From positions 150,001-214,000 of the forward strand of contig JAFMOC010000081.1 of NCBI GenBank assembly GCA_019802505.1: a DNA stretch of 64,000 nt, read 5' to 3'. The position numbers were made by a program, and so were the translations under genes. Every line of letters starts with the position of its first letter. Position 1 is the stretch's first letter. This DNA is from Corydoras sp. C115. Its lineage: Eukaryota > Chordata > Actinopteri > Siluriformes > Callichthyidae. Below the pieces are notes generated by a model, which was given only the letters and a program-made list of their open reading frames with translations, was not told where the DNA came from and made no database searches. Below, piece after piece: positions 28,325 to 64,000 of the stretch.

Positions 28325-28640
28325 TTACTTTTAAAGAAAATTAATCCAATATTAACAAATTAATAAATTTGTAAATGCCAAAAATAGGTGAACCTTTGCT
28401 TTTAATACATCATGTAATTCTGTGTGCAGCAATAACTACAATTGAATGTGTCCTGTAATTGATTGGTTGTATACTAGTAGTCCAGCTACATGCTTTAGGT
28501 CCTTTCCCAACATTTCTGTTGAATTAAGGTCAGGACTTTGACTTGGCCAATCTAAAAAACTAACTTCATTCAGCTTTGAACATTCTTTGGTAAACCTGTG
28601 TTTAGGCATTTATTTCTTCCCGCATAATTTACATTTTTTG
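28325..28640. mobile_element. possible Tc1-like remnant
   Basis: TTGAATTAAGGTCAGGACTTT and GACTTGGCCAATCTAAAA are typical of reverse-strand Tc1 transposase DNA (WPAQSPDLN region). No ends found. Confidence 0.35.
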
Positions 28641-28692
28641 ATATACATCTTGTGGATGTTCTGTTTTTTCTTAAAATTTGCAGATATAATCT

Positions 28693-28890
28693 CATTTTAT
28701 CATCTTCCACTCACTCCGATATTAGGGACTGGACTGGACTGGATATGGGGGTCAGTGAAGATTGTGGGCAGATACACCCAGAACAGGCCACCAATCTATT
28801 GCTTAACACACACTCACACAGACACATTTTTGAGAAGCCAATTTACCTTGAATCCATGTTTTTCGACAATGGGAAAAACCCGAGAGGATT
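28693..28890 (-). mobile_element. SINE family A, strongly decayed
   Basis: ATCATCTTCCACTCACTCCG to TTTTTCGACAATGGG; about half of the body remains. Confidence 0.5.
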
Positions 28891-29167
28891 TTTTTAAAGG
28901 ATAGAAATAGTAATAGTAAAACACTAATATTTCTACTGTTTGTGGTGTTGTAACGTGTTTTTTTACATCATCACGAAATAGCAAATCTTGTTTTCTTGTG
29001 ATAATGACTTCTTTTTCTTGTTATCACGATATTTTAACGACTGAATAAGTGGCAGTACGGTTCTTTCAATACACCCGTCATATAGGGGTCGAGCTTATGA
29101 CACATTTGGGGTTATATTTACTTCAACACTTGTATAATGAATTAAGTCATTAATGAGAGTTTTATGG

Positions 29168-29365
29168 AGGGGCGGGTTAGCTCAGTGGTTCGGGTGTTGG
29201 GCTATCATTCTGAAGGTTGGGGGTTCAAATCCCAGGTCCACTGAAGTTACCAGTGTGGGTCCTTGAGCAAGGCCCTTAACCCTCATTGCTCCAGGGATGT
29301 TGTGATTAACCCTGTGCTCACCTTGTAAGTCGCTTTGGATAAAAGCGTCTGTTAATGACCCAATT
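29168..29365 (+). mobile_element. SINE family B, full copy
   Basis: GGGTTAGCTCAGTGG, B box GGTTCAAATCC, CCTTGAGCAAGGCCCTTAAC, and the 3' stem-loop CGCTTTGGATAAAAGCG (stem CGCTTT/AAAGCG, loop GGATA). Confidence 0.85.
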
Positions 29366-29545
29366 TATTTAATTTATTGATGAGCTGATATCGGGGTGTT
29401 TTAGGGACAGGTCCTCACCTACAATTAGATCGGTTTTGAATACTGGAGAGACGGCGGCGTACAAAAACTACATTACGTCACGTGATATTATACTTTCCTT
29501 CAGCTGCGTGTTTGCTGAAATAATGGCAGGTGAGATCCTGTTCCA
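29366..29545. promoter_or_regulatory. promoter-like unique segment between two SINEs
   Basis: Contains GACGGCGGCG, then TTACGTCACGTGATAT (overlapping CRE-like and CACGTG E-box), then ATGGCAG followed by GTGAGAT, which reads like a short first coding exon with a donor. No downstream exon was found. Speculative. Confidence 0.3.
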
Positions 29546-29564
29546 ATAACACCGTTATCCGCTT

Positions 29565-29879
29565 TAGAAACCCTTTATCCTCTATTAGGGTTGCGGTGGG
29601 GTTCCCCATGTCCATTCAGGGGATAGGTAGACCCAGGACAGGGCGCCAATCCATCGCTGGGCACACACTCACTCACACAGACACACTCTATATGGGGCAA
29701 TTTTGAGAATTCAATTAACTTGATCCATGTTTTTGGACTGTGGGAGGAAACCGGAGAACCCGGAGGAAACCCACGCAGACACGGGAAGAACATGGAAACT
29801 CCACCCAGATGGGGATTCTAACCTGGAATCCCTAGCGCTGAGAGACGAATGTGCTAACCACTAAGCCACCGTGCCGCCC
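29565..29879 (-). mobile_element. SINE family A
   Basis: CCCTTTATCCTCTATTAGGG to CACTAAGCCACCGTGCCGCCC; close to consensus except for a small deletion near 29625. Confidence 0.85.
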
Positions 29880-30169
29880 TCAAACACGTCATAAAACATT
29901 TACTTATTATGCAAATGTTGAAGTAAACTTCAAGTAACTACAACCCCAAATGTTATAAAGCCGACCCTTATATGTCGGGTGTATCGACAGGACCGCCCTG
30001 CCGGTCGTGCAAAAATAAGTCATGATCATAAGTCATGGCACGGTTTTTGTTCTGTCGTGATAAGAAAAATAAGCAGTTATCACAAGAAAGACACATAACG
30101 ACTTAAAAAATAACAACACATATGCTCTCTCGGCTTCCGTGAATTATAACCAAACATTATTCACATTTT

Positions 30170-30563
30170 GTGGAGACGTGACCCTGAAAAGTTGGGAACC
30201 ACAGTTCGCGTCTGTTTCTTTTCTCGCGAGATTTTACAGTTCCTGACGGTAGCGCGCGAAGGGAGGGAGCAAGCAGGGAAGTGAGTCGAGCAGGAACGAA
30301 GCACCTGATAGTCTCGAACTTGTCCAGTTTTTCTCTTATTCGCTGGCCTCGCGTTTGCAAAAACAGAATTACTGCACGATCAAACGGAAACGAACAGATT
30401 CGGTGGACGTTGCAGCCGCACGCCGCACGAGTTCGGCTGACGAGGCGGCGGTTTTCAGCAGAGCTGCGGCGCAGTTTCACGGAGCTGCAGTGTGCAGACT
30501 TAAAGCAGAAGTTGGAGTTCCTCGCGGAGTCTCTCCCGTGCACGATTTCTCTCTCTTCAAAGT
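30170..30563 (+). promoter_or_regulatory. mapk14: CpG-rich mapk14 promoter and 5' UTR
   Basis: CpG density rises sharply from about 30170 (runs such as GTAGCGCGCGAAGG and CAGCCGCACGCCGCACG) compared with the AT-rich surroundings, directly before the mapk14 ATG. I see no TATA box. The palindrome TCTCGCGAGA at 30222-30231 is a known CpG-island promoter element. The transcription start cannot be fixed from sequence alone; I infer it lies between about 30240 and 30400. Confidence 0.75.
30222..30231. promoter_or_regulatory. TCTCGCGAGA promoter palindrome
   Basis: Perfect 10-base palindrome in the CpG-rich block, about 330 bases before the ATG. This element is known to be bound by BANP at CpG-island promoters and was earlier linked to Kaiso/ZBTB33; here binding is inferred. 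Confidence 0.6.
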
Positions 30564-61004
<30,441 letters not shown>

Positions 61005-61920
61005 GTATCCTTCAGTTAATGTGCTAGAGGCTAAAACATTGATTTGAACTGACTCATTAGGCTTGTTTTAACTCGCTGACTGTTGTTTGCACAGGTATGA
61101 CAACTTTTTTCCCATCCACTTTCTATTGCTTTCTCTGGACTAGTGTGCAGACTGTATGAAAATACAGCACAATGTCTTTACAATGAGAATTTTCCATGTT
61201 TGCCTCTTTTTTAAGAGAAAGTAAAACTAATAAGGCAATATAATCCCTGACTTTGCATGGAACGCCATGTTTCTTATTCTTTTTCTTCTTTCCGTGTGTC
61301 CCACACTTCTCTTTTTAATCTGTTGGTAGTGTAATGATAATTCTAATGGTAATTATTTTGCTTCCATTCCAGCATCACATGCTAAAAATGTTGACTACTT
61401 ATTTTTTAAATATCATGTATTTGTGATTTCGGCCTATTGCGGTAAAATACCTCAATTTTTTGTTTTTACAAGTCACTGAGTTACTTTTAAGTAAATGCAT
61501 TGATGGTTGCTTTAACTGAATACTGCTACTCTTTGTTGTATTCTTAAATGTTACATCTGAAATATTGATTCTGTTTGCACCATCTTGTGGTTAATTGTAG
61601 TTAATTGTAAAGGTAGACAAGATTTCTTGTCAAACCAGTAATTACCTGGAACACGTTTCATTATTATCAGGTGTAACCTCTGTTTTAGCAACAGAATACT
61701 TGTGCTCTTTGAGTTATCTTAAATAACATCTCAGCTGTGTTTGCTCTATAGCAGAAATGAGTTGAAGTTGGATAAATGCTGTAGAGCAGGGGTATTTAAT
61801 TGAAGTTCAGTAAGTTTCAGTTAAAATTAATTTGTCAGGCAAAAATCCATAATTTAGTGCCATGTGCTGTATACCGAAATAGCCTGTTCACAACTGAAAG
61901 AAAAAAGAACAAATTACACA
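61005..61920. other. mapk14 intron 8, nothing recognised
   Basis: No exon 9 candidate (HIDQLK-type coding) and no repeat named. Confidence 0.45.
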
Positions 61921-61924
61921 TATC

Positions 61925-63275
61925 TAGTTCAAGTAAGTTCAAGTAATTTATTTATATAGCGCTTTTTACAACAGTACATTGTCACAAAGCAGCTTTACAG
62001 AATGAAAAGCCTTTAAACCCCCAAAGAGCAAGCCGAAGCGACTGTGGCAAGAAAAAACTCCCTTTTATGTTGTTATTTAAGGAAGAAACCTTGGGAGGAC
62101 CAAGACTCAGTGGGGGACTCATCCTCCTTGAGCGGCCAGGCAGCAACAACGATGTAGGACAGCCATGTACAGATATTAAACAAATGGAAAAACTAACAAC
62201 TGGAAAACTATATGTGAGTCCATTAGGAGGCGTCCTGCAGGACCGCCTTGTCAGGTTCCATACAGTATTCGACAGCAGAGCTATGGATGAAGATCTGCAG
62301 GAAGCCGGGGGACACCTCAAAAGAAACAGACAAAGGAAGGCAGTTAAAGCTAATAATAAAGCACGGCATTTAATTAATAAGTAATTAATTGACACAGTGC
62401 AGCATGTGACTCCGGCATCACTGACTAGAGCAGCATAACTAAAAGAGGCAGATACTGCAGACTCTACATAGTTGAGATGGCGCCCCGGAACAGCATCATT
62501 TCAGTGCCACACCCCCCTATTAATGACGAGGTGGGTGAAGAGGTGAAACGACAGCATACACTGATCAGAGATTACCCCCCAACACAGCCAAGTCTGAGAT
62601 CTACATCTTTATCTACAGGGGATTAATTAAACGCAAGATTAAATAAATGTGTTTTTAATTTATTTTTAAAGATTAATAGTGATTCAGAATCACGAACAGT
62701 AACTGGAAGGCTATTCCAAAGTTGAGGAGCCTTGTGGGAGAACGCTCTTCCACCAGCAGTAATTTTATTTATTCTAGGAGCTAAGAGTAAACCAGCACCT
62801 TGAGATCGGAGCTCACGTGTTGGCTTGTATGATTGAATCAGCTCACTCAGATACTGTGGAGCCTGATTATGAAGAATTTTATATGTTATTAATAAAATTT
62901 TGTACTCGATACGAAACTTAACTGGTAGCCAGTGCAGGTTTGATAACACAGGAGTTATATGATCAAACTTTCTGGTTTTAGTTAAAACTCTAGCTGCAGC
63001 ATTCTGCACAAGTTGTAATTTATGTAAAGATTTATTAGAACATCCTGTCAGAAGTGAAATACAATAATCTAACCTTGAGGTAATAAAAGCATGAATTAGT
63101 TTTTCTGCATCTTGGAGGGAGAGGATATTTCGTAGCTTCGAAATGTTACGAAGGTGAAAAAATGCAATTCTAGTGATATTGCTAATGTGCTTTGTAAAGG
63201 GGAGATCTGAATCAATAATGACACCGAGATTATTTACAGATGAACTGTACAGATGAAATATATCTGTTGGTATAT
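61925..63275 (-). mobile_element. L2-type LINE 3' portion
   Basis: 3' UTR at 61925-62620 (GCAGCTTTACAGAATG, AAACCTTGGGAGGACCAAGA in + orientation), then the ORF C-terminus to about 63270. Same broad family as 20886-21960, so the two may be different parts of one lineage. Confidence 0.7.
62623..63275 (-). pseudogene. L2-type LINE ORF2 C-terminus
   Basis: Open frame from about 63009: MQNAAARVLTKTRKFDHITP, SNLHWLPVKFRIEYKILLIT, PQLWNSLPVTVRDSESLLIF and KTHLFNLAFN with stop. Upstream pieces fit DxAEKLIHAFITSRLDYCN-type RT thumb sequence. RT catalytic box not in this copy. Confidence 0.7.
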
Positions 63276-64000
63276 TTTAACAATATTTGTTGTTTTAAAT
63301 GCTGAACCAAATGATTTACTGTATATATAAAAATAAAAGTGTTTTTGTTCTTTAGGTAAAAACAAAAGCTAAATTAAAAAAACAAATAAAAAAAAGTCCA
63401 TCATTAAGTGCATGTTAATAGAAATGTAAAACAGCAGAATAAACCAATATGCCTTGGTCCATTTCTGGTTGAAAAGTCGGTTTTTGCTTAAGTTAATCCT
63501 CTAACTGCTGCTTCTTGCTTGCCTGTATATGCTCCTAAATCTGCACAGAATTATTTGGCTCAGGAGCGTCTTTGGTGATCTTACTGCAGACTTGATTGGT
63601 CTGTAAATTTACTGCCCAGCGAAGCACATACCATAAAGACAAGAAAAGTACCGTCACTTTAACTAAAAAGTAAAAAAATTAATTGTTAGTCCGCAATGAA
63701 AAATGGCTGGGTCTGGGCTGTGGTTCATCTGTTACCGTAGAGTATAACAGCTGAGATGTTTTTTGTTTGCTTTAAATTAATTTTAAGCTTTTGATCTGAT
63801 GAATTTTTTTCAGGTCAGTCAGTCTAACATGACCATGGTTATTAAATATAAGTATTCTATTCCATAAGCTGATCAAATTATTGTTTTGTTACACATTTTG
63901 TACAGTTATTGTAGTGAGATTTTAATGCCATTAAGTTTTCATAATTGTGTGTGCTTCAGAACTTTTTGTTAATGGCAGCTATTACATTCAATTAATACGT
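63276..64000. other. mapk14 intron 8, nothing recognised
   Basis: AT-rich, no exon or repeat I can name. Confidence 0.4.

Larger units (their letters stand above)
28975..30115. mobile_element. inverted-repeat element beside the mapk14 promoter
   Basis: About 28985-29150 and 29900-30100 are imperfect inverted copies: TCTTGTGATAATGACTTC pairs with TTATCACAAGAAAG, ATACACCCGTCATATAGGGG with CCCTTATATGTCGGGTGTAT, and ACATTTGGGGTTATA with AACCCCAAATGTTATA. The interior holds a SINE-B (29168-29365), a unique segment (29366-29540) and a SINE-A (29565-29879). No transposase, class unknown. Ends about 55 bases before the CpG-rich promoter. Confidence 0.6.

Noticed and set aside
30157..30543. 128-residue antisense frame across the mapk14 promoter
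   Set aside because: Open only because the CpG-rich region has few stops; no recognisable domain, and it overlaps the 5' UTR of a clear gene.
62067..62384. 105-residue + strand frame
   Set aside because: Lies in the 3' UTR of an opposite-strand LINE and has no recognisable domain.
61005..64000. mapk14 exon 9 (either alternative form)
   Set aside because: I searched for sequence encoding an IDQLK-like start and GTPG and found none; the exon must be outside the window.

Overview
The window is vertebrate nuclear DNA, almost certainly from a teleost fish: intron-rich genes with GT-AG splice sites, many Tc1-like, hAT and piggyBac DNA transposons, fish-type tRNA-derived SINEs and long microsatellites. 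I could not determine the species.

Two host genes lie head to tail on the + strand. From the left edge to about 25.05 kb are the last 19 coding exons of elapor1 (KIAA1324/EIG121), a type I membrane protein of the late endosome, lysosome and Golgi. The exons join in one frame to 844 residues and a stop; the N-terminal exons lie left of the window. About 5.9 kb after its stop, a CpG-rich promoter and first exon (ATG at 30564) open mapk14 (p38 alpha MAP kinase). Exons 1-8, 228 codons, are present and carry the glycine loop, catalytic Lys, HRD, DFG and TGY motifs. The remaining exons lie to the right. No functional link between the two genes is implied.

Most of the rest is mobile DNA in the introns and the intergenic gap. 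Region by region: a Ty3/gypsy element split by a pogo/Tigger relic (4.6-8.0 kb); a SINE-Tc1 locus whose sequence becomes an interleaved mosaic (12.5-14.2 kb); a nearly whole Tc1-like element inside a TA microsatellite (18.9-20.5 kb); an L2-type LINE piece (20.9-22.0 kb); several Tc1 relics (23.6-28.6 kb); an inverted-repeat element ending just before the mapk14 promoter (29.0-30.1 kb). Inside mapk14 intron 1 are Tc1 copies, hAT MITEs, an L1 containing a Tc1 containing a SINE, and a hAT (ZBED-like) transposon with an exact 8-bp target duplication. Later introns hold a chimeric Tc1, a piggyBac with TTAA ends and an L2-type LINE 3' portion.

I found no host gene other than these two, no genuine tRNA or rRNA gene and no CRISPR array. 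The most unusual items are the interleaved SINE/Tc1 block (possibly a consensus artefact), the three-level L1/Tc1/SINE nest, the chimeric Tc1, the inverted-repeat element beside the mapk14 promoter, and an unclassified foldback repeat family with at least six copies.
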